64,000 nucleotides of DNA from Jeotgalibaca sp052266715 (GTDB lineage: Bacteria > Bacillota > Bacilli > Lactobacillales > Aerococcaceae), in assembly GCA_052266715.1 (NCBI GenBank), contig JBQPRB010000003.1; one strand, written 5' to 3'. The position numbers and the translations under genes were made by a program. Each line of letters opens with the position of its first letter. The first letter of the stretch is position 1. Below are positions 51,833 to 60,931 of the stretch, one piece after another. Below the pieces are notes generated by a model. The model saw only the letters and a list, made by a program, of their open reading frames with translations, was not told the origin of the DNA and made no database searches.

Positions 51833-53143
51833 ATGGCACACGATACAGACATAGCTTTACGCAACCAAGTCATGTATAGCATTTATGTCCGCAATCATAC
51901 CAAAGAAGGAACGTTTAACGCCATCATTCCTGATTTACCCCGGATCAAGTCCTTTGGAACCGACATTATCTGGTTGATGCCCATTCACCCAATCGGGGAA
52001 GTGATGCGAAAGGGACTGGCCGGTAGTCCCTATGCAATCAAGGATTTCCGGGCCATCAATCCGGAATATGGCACAATGGCTGACTTCAAATTACTGGTCG
52101 ATGCCATCCATGCACAAGGCATGAAATGTATTATTGATGTGGTTTACAACCATACCTCACCTGATTCCGTTTTGGTGAACGAACATCCCGAATGGTTCTA
52201 CCGTCGCCCCAATGGCAAGATGGGGAATAAAGTAGGTGAATGGTATGACGTTGTCGACCTGGATTATTCGCATCCCGAATTATGGGATTACCAAATCGAA
52301 ACATTGAAGATGTGGTCAGAAATAGTGGACGGTTATCGTTGTGATGTTGCCAGTTTGGTTCCAATAGAATTTTGGGTGCGGGCACGCAAAGAAGTGGCAG
52401 AAGTTAATCCGGATACCATTTGGCTAGCCGAATCGGTTCATACCCATTTTTTACGTTCACACCGGGACCGCGGAAATATTGGTTTATCGGATAGTGAAAT
52501 ATACGAAGCATTTGACATTACTTATGACTATGATGTGGAGGATTTTTTCACTGCCTATCTCAATAAAGAAATATCATTGAAAACCTATTTGCGTATCTTG
52601 ATGTTCCAGGATGGGATTTATCCGAAAAACTATGTAAAGCTCCGCTTCCTGGAAAATCATGACCATCCAAGATTTAGAGCACGTGTGAAAGATCCGCGGG
52701 CCGTGCGTAACTGGACGGCATTTTCCTTTTTCCAAAAAGGAACAACATTGATTTTTGCCGGTCAGGAAAAGGGAATTGCCCACTTGCCTGATTTGTTCGA
52801 TGTCGATCCCATTGCCTGGGAAAGGGCAGACATGGAATTGTCGCTGTTGATGCAACGTTTGGGGAATCTAAAGGCTGATGCTGCGGTACGTGAAGGGGCT
52901 TATCATTTGGAGGCCGAAGAGGGCGTGGATGTAGTCAATGGTGCTTACGATTACGAGGGTCGCACGCTACATGGCATTTTCAGCTTGGATGGCAAGCGCC
53001 ACGATGTTCCAGTTGATGCTCCAGATGGCGAGTATCGCAACCAAGTGGATTCAGAATTGGTAGTCGTAGAAAATGGCATGATTGCGGCAAAGGGCGAACC
53101 AATTATCTTTACGCACTATCATCCAAAACCTCCTATTCGTTAA
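51833..53143 (+). CDS. GH13 alpha-amylase family enzyme (small, cytoplasmic)
   Basis: 436 residues, without signal peptide. YSIYVRNHTKEGTF opens the barrel, DVVYNHTSPDSVL is region I, DGYRCDVASLVP the nucleophile region, WLAESVHTHF the acid/base, and RFLENHDHPRFRA the third acid. The short B domain and C-terminal beta domain fit cytoplasmic maltodextrin glucanotransferases or amylases found beside mal genes. The reaction cannot be separated further by eye. AAAGGAGG precedes the ATG. Co-transcribed with the upstream glucosidase. Confidence 0.88.
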   Translation: MAHDTDIALRNQVMYSIYVRNHTKEGTFNAIIPDLPRIKSFGTDIIWLMPIHPIGEVMRKGLAGSPYAIKDFRAINPEYGTMADFKLLVDAIHAQGMKCIIDVVYNHTSPDSVLVNEHPEWFYRRPNGKMGNKVGEWYDVVDLDYSHPELWDYQIETLKMWSEIVDGYRCDVASLVPIEFWVRARKEVAEVNPDTIWLAESVHTHFLRSHRDRGNIGLSDSEIYEAFDITYDYDVEDFFTAYLNKEISLKTYLRILMFQDGIYPKNYVKLRFLENHDHPRFRARVKDPRAVRNWTAFSFFQKGTTLIFAGQEKGIAHLPDLFDVDPIAWERADMELSLLMQRLGNLKADAAVREGAYHLEAEEGVDVVNGAYDYEGRTLHGIFSLDGKRHDVPVDAPDGEYRNQVDSELVVVENGMIAAKGEPIIFTHYHPKPPIR

Positions 53144-53154
53144 CTATTGAAATA

Positions 53155-53170
53155 TTGTTACCGATAACAA
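53155..53170. promoter_or_regulatory. LacI-type operator before malE
   Basis: TTGTTACCGATAACAA, a near-perfect palindrome, sits 12 bp before the malE -35 and directly before a cre site. Confidence 0.75.
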
Positions 53171-53172
53171 AT

Positions 53173-53210
53173 AGGAAACGCTTGCAAAAAAGGGCTTTCA
53201 ATAAGATAAT
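53173..53210 (+). promoter_or_regulatory. cre site and promoter of malE
   Basis: AGGAAACGCTTGCAA (53173-53187; reverse complement TTGCAAGCGTTTCCT) fits the cre consensus at every fixed position. Its end is the -35 TTGCAA (53182), 17 bp before GATAAT (53205). CcpA would therefore cover the -35. Confidence 0.75.
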
Positions 53211-53256
53211 GAATATGTAAACAAAATATGTATAGACATCATAGGAGGATGTAAAT

Positions 53257-54567
53257 ATGTTAACAAATTGGAAAAAAGGTAGAATTGGTCTTTTGGCAGC
53301 TTCATCCGCATTCTTGTTAGCGGCTTGTGGCGGGGGAGAAGATGCAGACACAGTAGAATCAACAGATCCAGGAACACAAGAAACAACGGACGAAACTGCT
53401 GGTGGTGATTTTTCTGGACAAACGTTGAACATTTCAGTGGGTGACGATTATACACCATTCGTTGAAGCAATTATTCCTGCATTCGAGGAAGAATATGGTG
53501 TGACTGTCGAATTGACAGAGCGCGATATGTTCGAAAACCTTGAAGCACTCCCATTGGATGGTCCAGCAATGCTTGGTCCAGACGTAATGATCGCACCATA
53601 TGACCGCGTGGGTGGTTTAGGTCAACAAGGGCACTTGTTAGACGTAACACTTCCAGATGACGGCCGTTATGATGACACAGATAAATTACAAGTTACTGCC
53701 AATGATACAATCTACGGAAATCCATTTGTAATTGAAGCATTGGTTATGTATTACAACAAAGAATTGTTGGATGCAGCACCGACAACGTTTGAAGAGTTGG
53801 AAGAATTAACGAAAGATGAGCGTTTCGCATTTTCTTCTGAAGAGGGCAAATCAACAGCTTTCCTATCTAACTGGATTGACTTCTATAACTCATACGGTCT
53901 ATTGGCTGGTTATGGCGGATATGTATTCGGTGAAGACGGAACGGACACAACAGATATCGGTTTGAACTCTGAAGGAGCAATCGAAGCCATTGAATACGGC
54001 ACTAAATGGTTCCAAGAGTATTGGCCACAAGGTATGTTGGACAAGACAACTTCCGGAAACTTCATTGATGATCAATTCATCGGTGGAAAAGCGGCAGCAA
54101 TCATCAACGGACCATGGGGAGCAGCTAACTACCGTGACTCAGGTGTTGATTATGGTGTAGCACCGGTTCCAACGTTGCCAAACGGCGAACCATACGCACC
54201 ATTTGCGGGTGGTAAAGCATGGGTGATTTCTTCTTATACAGAAGTTGGGGATCTGGCACAAGAATTCTTGAACTTTGTAACAAATGAAGAAAACCAAACA
54301 TTACTATTCGAAGAATATACGGCTGAAATTCCAGCTAACCAAGATGCACGTAAAGTAATTGCTGATGCTGGTGATGACGAATTGGCTGTTGCCGTTATCG
54401 AACAATACAACTCTGCAATTCCAATGCCAAACATTCCAGAAATGGCTGAAGTTTGGACGGGCGCAGAAACAATGATGTTCGATGCCGTTTCAGGCAACAA
54501 AACAGCTGAAGAATCTGCTAATGATGCAACAGAATTGATTAAACAAAATATCGAGCAAAAATATTAA
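53257..54567 (+). CDS. malE: Maltodextrin-binding lipoprotein
   Basis: 436 residues. RIGLLAASSAFLLAACGGGE is a lipoprotein signal with LAAC lipobox; an acidic/Thr linker follows. TLNISVGDDYTPFVEAIIPA, AMLGPDVMIAPYDRVGGLGQ, YYNKELLDAAPTTFEEL and AAIINGPWGAANYRDS are typical of cluster-D (MalE-type) sugar-binding proteins. It delivers maltodextrins to the permeases encoded next. AGGAGG precedes the ATG. Confidence 0.93.
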   Translation: MLTNWKKGRIGLLAASSAFLLAACGGGEDADTVESTDPGTQETTDETAGGDFSGQTLNISVGDDYTPFVEAIIPAFEEEYGVTVELTERDMFENLEALPLDGPAMLGPDVMIAPYDRVGGLGQQGHLLDVTLPDDGRYDDTDKLQVTANDTIYGNPFVIEALVMYYNKELLDAAPTTFEELEELTKDERFAFSSEEGKSTAFLSNWIDFYNSYGLLAGYGGYVFGEDGTDTTDIGLNSEGAIEAIEYGTKWFQEYWPQGMLDKTTSGNFIDDQFIGGKAAAIINGPWGAANYRDSGVDYGVAPVPTLPNGEPYAPFAGGKAWVISSYTEVGDLAQEFLNFVTNEENQTLLFEEYTAEIPANQDARKVIADAGDDELAVAVIEQYNSAIPMPNIPEMAEVWTGAETMMFDAVSGNKTAEESANDATELIKQNIEQKY

Positions 54568-54598
54568 TAATTAGGCGATTAAAAGCCTGATATTCCAT

Positions 54599-54629
54599 CG
54601 GCAGAGACGTGCCCTGTCTCTGCCGTTGA
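54599..54629 (+). terminator. Intra-operon hairpin between malE and malF
   Basis: CGGCAGAGAC / GTCTCTGCCG is a perfect 10-bp stem with 7-nt loop followed by TTGATTTTT. A leaky terminator or 3' stabiliser here would make binding protein in excess of permease, as in other ABC sugar operons. Confidence 0.8.
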
Positions 54630-54651
54630 TTTTTGAAGAGGGGGAATTACC

Positions 54652-55989
54652 GTGGAAGAATCAAACGGAAACGGACGTAAAAAAGTAGAATTTTCCGCCG
54701 AGGATCAACAACGGATCAAAAAAGCAACCCTTTTGTCCATCGTTCCTGGTCTCGGGCAATTATATAATAAACAAACCGCAAAAGCTGTTCTGTTCTTTGC
54801 CTTCCTTGGCTTTGTTATTGTTGAAATGGCAGTCTACGGTGTTGATGCCTTAACGGGATTGATTACGCTGGGTTCAACACCACGTGAGGATCACTCCTTG
54901 TTCTTGATGATCGAAGGGGCCTTGCAAATTCTGGTCATGATTATCTTCGCTCTAATCTGGATCATCAATATCTATGATGCGTATCGCGTTGCAAAAATTA
55001 AGGCGCTGGATCCCAGAAATGTCAATTACTCACCTAAAGCGATGTTATGGAATGCTTATAACAATGGCTTCGCCTATCTATTAACCATTCCAGCATACAT
55101 CGTCATGCTTTTCGCCATTTTATTCCCAGTATTGGTAACGATTTTCATCTCATTCACAAACTATGATTTCTACCATATCCCACCTGGTACTTTAGTGGAT
55201 TGGGTCGGATTTGATACCTTCAAGAATATTGTTTCCTTGAGTACTTACCGTGATACCTTCGGGGCGGTATTCTCATGGACAGTCATCTGGACGGTTTCGG
55301 CAACGACACTCCAATTGGTCATCGGTATTTTTACGGCGATGGTTTTGAATCAGCCTTTTATTAAAGGTAAACGTTTCTTCGGGGTAATCATGCTCTTACC
55401 TTGGGCAGTTCCCGCGTTCATTACCATCATGTCATTTTCGAATATGTTCAATGACTCAGTAGGGGCGATTAACTCCCAAGTTATTCCCTTTATTAATAAC
55501 TTACCATTCGTTGATATTCCGTCAATCGCGTGGAAAACAGATCCGTTCTGGACCAAAATCGCGATTATCGCTATCCAGGGCTGGCTAGGTTTCCCATATA
55601 TTTATGTATTGGTTTCTGGTATTTTGCAATCCATCCCAGCAGACTGGTATGAAGCAGCTGTTATTGATGGTGCGACCACTATCCAGAAATTCCGTTTTAT
55701 CACCTTGCCACAAATCTTTGCTGTAGCGGCACCGATTTTCGTAACGCAATATACCGGTAACTTCAACAACTTCTCCATGATTTACCTCTTCAATGAAGGG
55801 GGACCGGGTAGTGTGGGATCAGGGGCTGGTGCAACGGATATCTTGATTTCCTGGATCTATAAATTGACGACAGGACAATCACCTCAATACAACATCGCTT
55901 CGGCCGTGACATTGATTATTTCGGCAGTCGTTATCACTATTTCAATGTTAATCTTCAGCCGAACACGTGCATTCGAAATGGAGGATTAG
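54652..55989 (+). CDS. malF: Maltodextrin ABC transporter permease MalF
   Basis: 445 residues, GTG start after AGAGGGGG. An N-terminal extension with SIVPGLGQLYNKQTAKAVLF and two spans comes before the six-span permease core (AYLLTIPAYIVMLFAILFPV onward). The EAA loop is EAAVIDGATTIQKFRFITLP, which docks the ATPase. The length and extra N-terminal spans are typical of MalF/MdxF. It is followed by malG after 3 nt. Confidence 0.93.
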   Translation: MEESNGNGRKKVEFSAEDQQRIKKATLLSIVPGLGQLYNKQTAKAVLFFAFLGFVIVEMAVYGVDALTGLITLGSTPREDHSLFLMIEGALQILVMIIFALIWIINIYDAYRVAKIKALDPRNVNYSPKAMLWNAYNNGFAYLLTIPAYIVMLFAILFPVLVTIFISFTNYDFYHIPPGTLVDWVGFDTFKNIVSLSTYRDTFGAVFSWTVIWTVSATTLQLVIGIFTAMVLNQPFIKGKRFFGVIMLLPWAVPAFITIMSFSNMFNDSVGAINSQVIPFINNLPFVDIPSIAWKTDPFWTKIAIIAIQGWLGFPYIYVLVSGILQSIPADWYEAAVIDGATTIQKFRFITLPQIFAVAAPIFVTQYTGNFNNFSMIYLFNEGGPGSVGSGAGATDILISWIYKLTTGQSPQYNIASAVTLIISAVVITISMLIFSRTRAFEMED

Positions 55990-55992
55990 GAC

Positions 55993-56856
55993 ATGGAAAA
56001 TAAAAAACCGAAAAAAGTCCGGACACAAAAAAGTGCACGCCGTACAAATAAAATTTTGACCTATACTTACTTGGTGTTTCTGAGTATTATCATTATTTAT
56101 CCGCTTTTGATTACGGCGACATCGGCTTTTCGTGCTGGTAACTTGCTGGCGTTTGACTTGAATCTAACCGGACCTTGGACCCTGGATAATTTCCGCCGTT
56201 TGTTCGAGGAAACGTTATATCCGCAGTGGTACATGAATACGTTGAAAGTGGCTCTGACAACCATGGTTATCCAGGTTGCAACGATTACCTTGGCAGGATT
56301 TGCTTACAGCCGTTATCGTTTTATCGGCCGTAAACAATCACTGAAATTCTTCTTGATCGTGCAAATGGTACCGACAACAGCAGCCTTGACGGCTTTCTAT
56401 GTTATGGCGTTGTTACTTGGTGGTTTGGACAAACACTGGTTCTTGATTTTCGTTTATATCGGTGGCGGTATTCCGATGAATACGTGGTTGATGAAAGGGT
56501 ACTTTGATACGGTACCGATGGAACTGGATGAATCAGCACGTTTGGATGGCGCGGGTCACTTGCGTACTTTCTGGCAAATTATTTTGCCATTAGTGCGTCC
56601 AATGATTGCTGTTCAAGCATTATGGGCATTCATGTCGCCATTTGGTGAATATTTGCTTGCACGTTTCTTATTGCGTTCGCCAGCAAACTACACCGTAGCG
56701 AATGGTCTGCAAACATTTATCAACAACCCCCGCGATCAACGGGTCGCATTGTTTGCGGCCGGGGCTATCCTGATCGCTGTTCCGATAGCAACTTTGTTCT
56801 TCTTCTTGCAAAAGAACTTTGTTTCTGGTCTAACAGCGGGTGGAACAAAAGGTTAG
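55993..56856 (+). CDS. malG: Maltodextrin ABC transporter permease MalG
   Basis: 287 residues with six spans. LDESARLDGAGHLRTFWQII is the EAA loop and the end, FLQKNFVSGLTAGGTKG, is the conserved MalG tail that reaches the ATPase. Translationally coupled to malF. No ATP-binding subunit gene follows, so the complex must borrow an MsmX/MalK-type ATPase from elsewhere. Confidence 0.94.
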   Translation: MENKKPKKVRTQKSARRTNKILTYTYLVFLSIIIIYPLLITATSAFRAGNLLAFDLNLTGPWTLDNFRRLFEETLYPQWYMNTLKVALTTMVIQVATITLAGFAYSRYRFIGRKQSLKFFLIVQMVPTTAALTAFYVMALLLGGLDKHWFLIFVYIGGGIPMNTWLMKGYFDTVPMELDESARLDGAGHLRTFWQIILPLVRPMIAVQALWAFMSPFGEYLLARFLLRSPANYTVANGLQTFINNPRDQRVALFAAGAILIAVPIATLFFFLQKNFVSGLTAGGTKG

Positions 56857-56937
56857 AAAAAGATTCTGGCGTTGCGATTGTGTGTTTGGCGACCTTCAAC
56901 TAGAATAAAGAAAATATAGAAATGTAGGTGGACACAC

Positions 56938-57729
56938 ATGCAAAATGCAACTTTTCCGATTGATTATTTCCGTAGTACCTTAACACCCGTCTCGATGTTC
57001 CGCGGCCGAAAATTCCTGAGCTGGCCGAAAATTATCTTCGTGATTTTATTTTTGAATGGCTTGATGATGATTCCCATCGTTTTGAATTATGCGGACGATG
57101 ACAGTTTCAGTTTGGAACCGACGTATCCGATTGTTTTCGATATGGTGGATGAAGCGGTCGTCACTGCCTTGAATAGCGAGGAGGCCTTTTTCCAGGAAAA
57201 AGAAAACGGTGTGGTTGTAGGCGGTGGGGAAGAATCCGCCGCATTGGAATATGACAACGTGCTTTACTTCGGTGAAACGGAAATGGTTTTGAAAGAGGGG
57301 GATTCTCCGGTCACACGGGCAACTTATACAAAAGATTTGGAGTGGGGCGATTCGGTCGAATCGGTGCGCTCCCAAATGAGTCGTCAGTGGTATTACATGA
57401 ACCGGGTGTTTATTGTCGCGACCTATTCGTTCATGATAGCAGGGATGCTTTTGTTGATGAATGTGTTGTTGATAGTGGGTGCGGCGTTCTTCATGTATTT
57501 GGCCGGCAAGAATTCAATTATGGAATTGGATACGTTTAAAGAGAGTATAAATGTGATTTTAAATGCGGTTGGATTACCGGTTTTGGCATCGTTGGTGGTG
57601 GGGTTGTTCTTACCGGAAATAACCACGATGATGAGTGTGCAATCGATGGGCTTGGTTTTGATGATTGTCTTGCTTTATTTCAAGACGCGTTTTTCCGAAC
57701 AATACATTCAATCACAAGAAGACAAATAG
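56938..57729 (+). CDS. malA: DUF1189 membrane protein (maltodextrin utilisation protein MalA)
   Basis: 263 residues. N-terminal FRSTLTPVSMFRGRKFLSWP and a span, a ~110-residue outside region with GETEMVLKEGDSPVTRATYT, then three or four spans. This is the DUF1189/MalA family, which is nearly always beside malEFG in streptococci and other lactobacillales. Its function is unsettled. Located between malG and maltose phosphorylase. Confidence 0.82.
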   Translation: MQNATFPIDYFRSTLTPVSMFRGRKFLSWPKIIFVILFLNGLMMIPIVLNYADDDSFSLEPTYPIVFDMVDEAVVTALNSEEAFFQEKENGVVVGGGEESAALEYDNVLYFGETEMVLKEGDSPVTRATYTKDLEWGDSVESVRSQMSRQWYYMNRVFIVATYSFMIAGMLLLMNVLLIVGAAFFMYLAGKNSIMELDTFKESINVILNAVGLPVLASLVVGLFLPEITTMMSVQSMGLVLMIVLLYFKTRFSEQYIQSQEDK

Positions 57730-57763
57730 AAATCGTGTTAGTTTAGAGGAGTGTAGCGAATCG

Positions 57764-60040
57764 ATGAAAAGATTATTTGATATTGATCCGTGGAAAGTAA
57801 AAACTTCGACTTTTCATGCAGATGATAAAAGGCTTCAAGAGAGTTTGACGTCAATCGGTAATGGTTATATGGGGATGCGCGGTAACTTTGAAGAAGGTTA
57901 TTCAGGCGACACGCATGAAGGAACTTATTTGGCGGGAGTTTGGTATCCAGACAAAACACGCGTCGGTTGGTGGAAAAATGGTTATCCAGATTATTTCGGA
58001 AAAGTCATCAATGCCATGAACTTTATCCAGGTGGGTATTATGGTTGATGGTCACCAAGTGGACTTGGATAAAGATACGTTCCGAGATTTTTATTTGGAAT
58101 CCGATATGAAGACGGGTGTACTGACGCGTCGCTTTGTGTGGACCAGTGATGATGGTGAAACGGAGATTGGTTTTCATTTCACCCGTTTCTTGAGCATTGT
58201 GGATAAAGAAATTGCTGTTATCCAAGTAAAGGCGGAAATCTTGAAAGGGAATCCTGAGATTTCGATGAAGCCTGGTTTGGACAATCGCGTTCATAATGAA
58301 GATGCTAACTACGATGATGTGTTCTGGGAACAAGTAGCTGAAAACGTTGCTCCTGCCAGCGTAACGGCACGCACGATTGCAAATGATTTTGGCATTGAGC
58401 GGTTTACGGTAACGGGATTGATGCTGAACGAAGTAAGTGGTTTGCGTTTGACGGATTCGGAAGTCTCCGATTTGCAAGCTTTTGAGACCTATACGGGTCA
58501 AGTGGCTGAAGGCGAGACCGTTGTCTTGAATAAATATGTGGCGATGGTAACGAGTCGAGATGTCGAACCCGAACAGCAAGAAGAAAAAGCGGCTGAGTTG
58601 GCGAGAGCTGCTAAAGCCAAAGGTTATGAGGAATTATTAAAAGAACACGTTGGTGCTTGGGATGTCCGTTGGCAAAAAGCGGATGTTAAAATCGTCGGCG
58701 ACGATGAAGCCCAACAAGGCCTGCGTTTTAACTTATATGGTTTGTTCTCCACCTATTATGGCGATGATGATCGCTTGAATGTGGGACCAAAAGGATTTAC
58801 GGGCGAAAAATACGGTGGCGCGACCTACTGGGATACGGAAGCCTTTATCGTGCCGATGTATCTGGCAGTTGCTGATCCGGAAGTAACCCGTAACTTGTTG
58901 AAATACCGTCATAACCAGTTGGATAATGCCTATGTCAATGCCGGCAAACAAGGCTTGCAAGGTGCGTTGTATCCAATGGTTACTTTTACGGGTATTGAGT
59001 GCCATAACGAGTGGGAAATCACCTTTATGGAAATTCACCGTAATGCGGCCATTGCCCATGCCATTTATAACTATACGAAATACACAGGTGATGAGTCGTA
59101 CCGTGTGAACGAAGGTCTGGAAGTGCTAGTTGGGATCTCCCGTTTTTGGGCAGACCGGGTTCACTATTCAAAACGTGCCGGTAAATATATGCTACACGGC
59201 GTAACAGGACCGAACGAATACGAAAATAACGTCAATAATAACTTCCATACGAACCGGATGGCAGCTTGGTCATTGGAGTATACATTGGAAGCTTTGAAAC
59301 AAGCGGAAGCAGGCAAAGTTTCAGAGTTGGCAGTTACTGAAGATGAAAAAGCGAAATGGCAAGACATCATTGCTAATATGTATTACCCATATGATGAAGA
59401 GTTGGGTATTTATGTTCAACACGATACCTTCCTGGATAAGGATTTAATGCTGGTCAGTGATTTGGATCCGGAAAAAGATCTGCCATTGAACCAAAAATGG
59501 TCTTGGGATAAAATCCTGCGTTCACCGTTCATTAAACAAGCGGATGTTTTGCAAAGTATTTATTACTTGCGTGATCGTTTCACGATGGAAGAAAAAGAAA
59601 AGAACTTTGACTTCTATGAGCCGATGACGGTTCACGAATCCTCATTGTCACCAAGTATCCATGCGATTATAGCAGCCGAATTGGGACGTGAAGAAAAAGC
59701 GGTTGAGTTGTACTCACGCACAGCGCGTCTGGATTTGGACAACTATAACAATGATACGGAAGATGGTTTGCATATCACTTCCATGAGTGGGGCCTGGTTG
59801 TCCATCGTTGAAGGATTCGCGGGGATGTATGTGACGGAAGAGATGTTGACTTTCAAACCGTTCTTACCGAAAAAATGGGAAGCGTATGATTTCAAGATCA
59901 ACTTCCGCGGTCGTTTGGTGGATGTACACGTTGATAAAGAGGGTGTGCGTTTGACGCTCGAAGAAGGCGAACCGATGGAAGTGAAAGTGTTCGATGAAAT
60001 AGTAATGGTTTCGGATTCGGTAACAAAAGAATTGCAATAG
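57764..60040 (+). CDS. mapA: Maltose phosphorylase (GH65)
   Basis: 758 residues from ATG 57764 (AGAGGAG upstream; the longer frame to 57665 overlaps malA). An N-terminal beta domain (DIDPWKVKTSTFHADDKRLQ, GNGYMGMRGNFEEGYSGDTH) is followed by the alpha/alpha barrel with YGGATYWDTEAFIVPMYLAV and HGVTGPNEYENNVNNNFHTN, whose Glu is the catalytic acid. It splits maltose with phosphate into glucose and beta-glucose-1-phosphate. Together with pgmB downstream it saves one ATP per maltose. GH65 also covers trehalose and kojibiose phosphorylases; mal context favours maltose. Confidence 0.93.
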   Translation: MKRLFDIDPWKVKTSTFHADDKRLQESLTSIGNGYMGMRGNFEEGYSGDTHEGTYLAGVWYPDKTRVGWWKNGYPDYFGKVINAMNFIQVGIMVDGHQVDLDKDTFRDFYLESDMKTGVLTRRFVWTSDDGETEIGFHFTRFLSIVDKEIAVIQVKAEILKGNPEISMKPGLDNRVHNEDANYDDVFWEQVAENVAPASVTARTIANDFGIERFTVTGLMLNEVSGLRLTDSEVSDLQAFETYTGQVAEGETVVLNKYVAMVTSRDVEPEQQEEKAAELARAAKAKGYEELLKEHVGAWDVRWQKADVKIVGDDEAQQGLRFNLYGLFSTYYGDDDRLNVGPKGFTGEKYGGATYWDTEAFIVPMYLAVADPEVTRNLLKYRHNQLDNAYVNAGKQGLQGALYPMVTFTGIECHNEWEITFMEIHRNAAIAHAIYNYTKYTGDESYRVNEGLEVLVGISRFWADRVHYSKRAGKYMLHGVTGPNEYENNVNNNFHTNRMAAWSLEYTLEALKQAEAGKVSELAVTEDEKAKWQDIIANMYYPYDEELGIYVQHDTFLDKDLMLVSDLDPEKDLPLNQKWSWDKILRSPFIKQADVLQSIYYLRDRFTMEEKEKNFDFYEPMTVHESSLSPSIHAIIAAELGREEKAVELYSRTARLDLDNYNNDTEDGLHITSMSGAWLSIVEGFAGMYVTEEMLTFKPFLPKKWEAYDFKINFRGRLVDVHVDKEGVRLTLEEGEPMEVKVFDEIVMVSDSVTKELQ

Positions 60041-60053
60041 AATAAGGTTAGGG

Positions 60054-60080
60054 AGGGCTGGGAAGTTCCCAGCCCTTTTT
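60054..60080 (+). terminator. Hairpin/terminator between mapA and pgmB
   Basis: AGGGCTGGGAA G TTCCCAGCCCT then TTTT. A very tight stem only 20 nt before the pgmB start; pgmB may be read through or have its own weak promoter. Confidence 0.85.
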
Positions 60081-60096
60081 CAAAGGAGGATGCAGA

Positions 60097-60765
60097 ATGG
60101 TATTGAAAGGTGTCATTTTTGATTTGGATGGTGTGTTGACGGATACGGCGGAATTTCATTTTCGGGCATGGCAGGATTTAGGTGAAAAAATTGACATTTC
60201 CTTTGATCGGGCTTTCAATGAAAATTTAAAAGGAATTAGTCGAATGGATTCGCTGGACCGCATTTTGGAACATGGTGGCAAGAAAGATGTGTATTCTATA
60301 GAAGAAAAAGAATCGTTGGCTAAGGAAAAGAATGATGATTACGTGGAATTGATCAAGGAAATAACACCAGCGGACATCTTACCGGGTGTCAAGAAGTTCC
60401 TGGATGATTGTCGTGAGGCCGGTTTAAAACTGGGATTGGCTTCCGCCAGCAAGAATGGTCCGGCCATTTTGGAAAACTTGGGCTTAACGGATTATTTTGA
60501 AGTGGTAGTTGATCCGGCTTCACTTACTAACGGAAAACCTGATCCGGAAATATTCCTGAAGGGTGCGGAGTTGTTGGGACTTGATCCTTCTGAGTGTGTC
60601 GGAGTAGAGGACGCGGAAGCGGGGATTGCATCCATCAACAGTGCCGGCATGTTCTCGGTTGGCGTTGGCTCGCCTGAATCCATGAAGCAGGCAGATTTGT
60701 TTGTGGAAGAGACCATTGAACTGGACCTGGATGCGATTATTAAAGCGCATGGCGCAAGAGGATAG
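60097..60765 (+). CDS. pgmB: Beta-phosphoglucomutase
   Basis: 222 residues. FDLDGVLTDTAEFHFRAWQD has the two motif-I aspartates, LKGISRMDSLDRIL the cap residues for phosphoglucose, GLASASKNGPAIL motif II, and VEDAEAGIASINSAGM motif IV: the PgmB layout. It converts beta-glucose-1-phosphate to glucose-6-phosphate, completing maltose breakdown. CAAAGGAGG precedes the ATG. Confidence 0.95.
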   Translation: MVLKGVIFDLDGVLTDTAEFHFRAWQDLGEKIDISFDRAFNENLKGISRMDSLDRILEHGGKKDVYSIEEKESLAKEKNDDYVELIKEITPADILPGVKKFLDDCREAGLKLGLASASKNGPAILENLGLTDYFEVVVDPASLTNGKPDPEIFLKGAELLGLDPSECVGVEDAEAGIASINSAGMFSVGVGSPESMKQADLFVEETIELDLDAIIKAHGARG

Positions 60766-60780
60766 CCTTAAATAAAGAGA

Positions 60781-60891
60781 GTGCTCAAAAAGGCGTTTAG
60801 CCCCGAACCACTGGAACGAATAAGCACAGGATGGTCGCAGACCATCTGAGCATTATTCGTGAAGTGGCGTCGGGGCTGCCTTTTTGAGCAC
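60781..60891. repeat. Long 111-bp imperfect palindrome after pgmB
   Basis: GTGCTCAAAAAGGC and GCCTTTTTGAGCAC are the perfect outer arms; AGCCCCGA/TCGGGGCT, GAATAA/TTATTC and GATGGTC-GCA-GACCATC continue the pairing to the centre. It lies between convergent genes and ends with a T5 within the arm, so it can serve as a terminator, but it is far longer than others here. It may be a dispersed palindromic element. Confidence 0.88.
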
Positions 60892-60931
60892 GTTTGCGTT
60901 GAAGTATTCGTAAATAGATAAGGGCTGGGAG

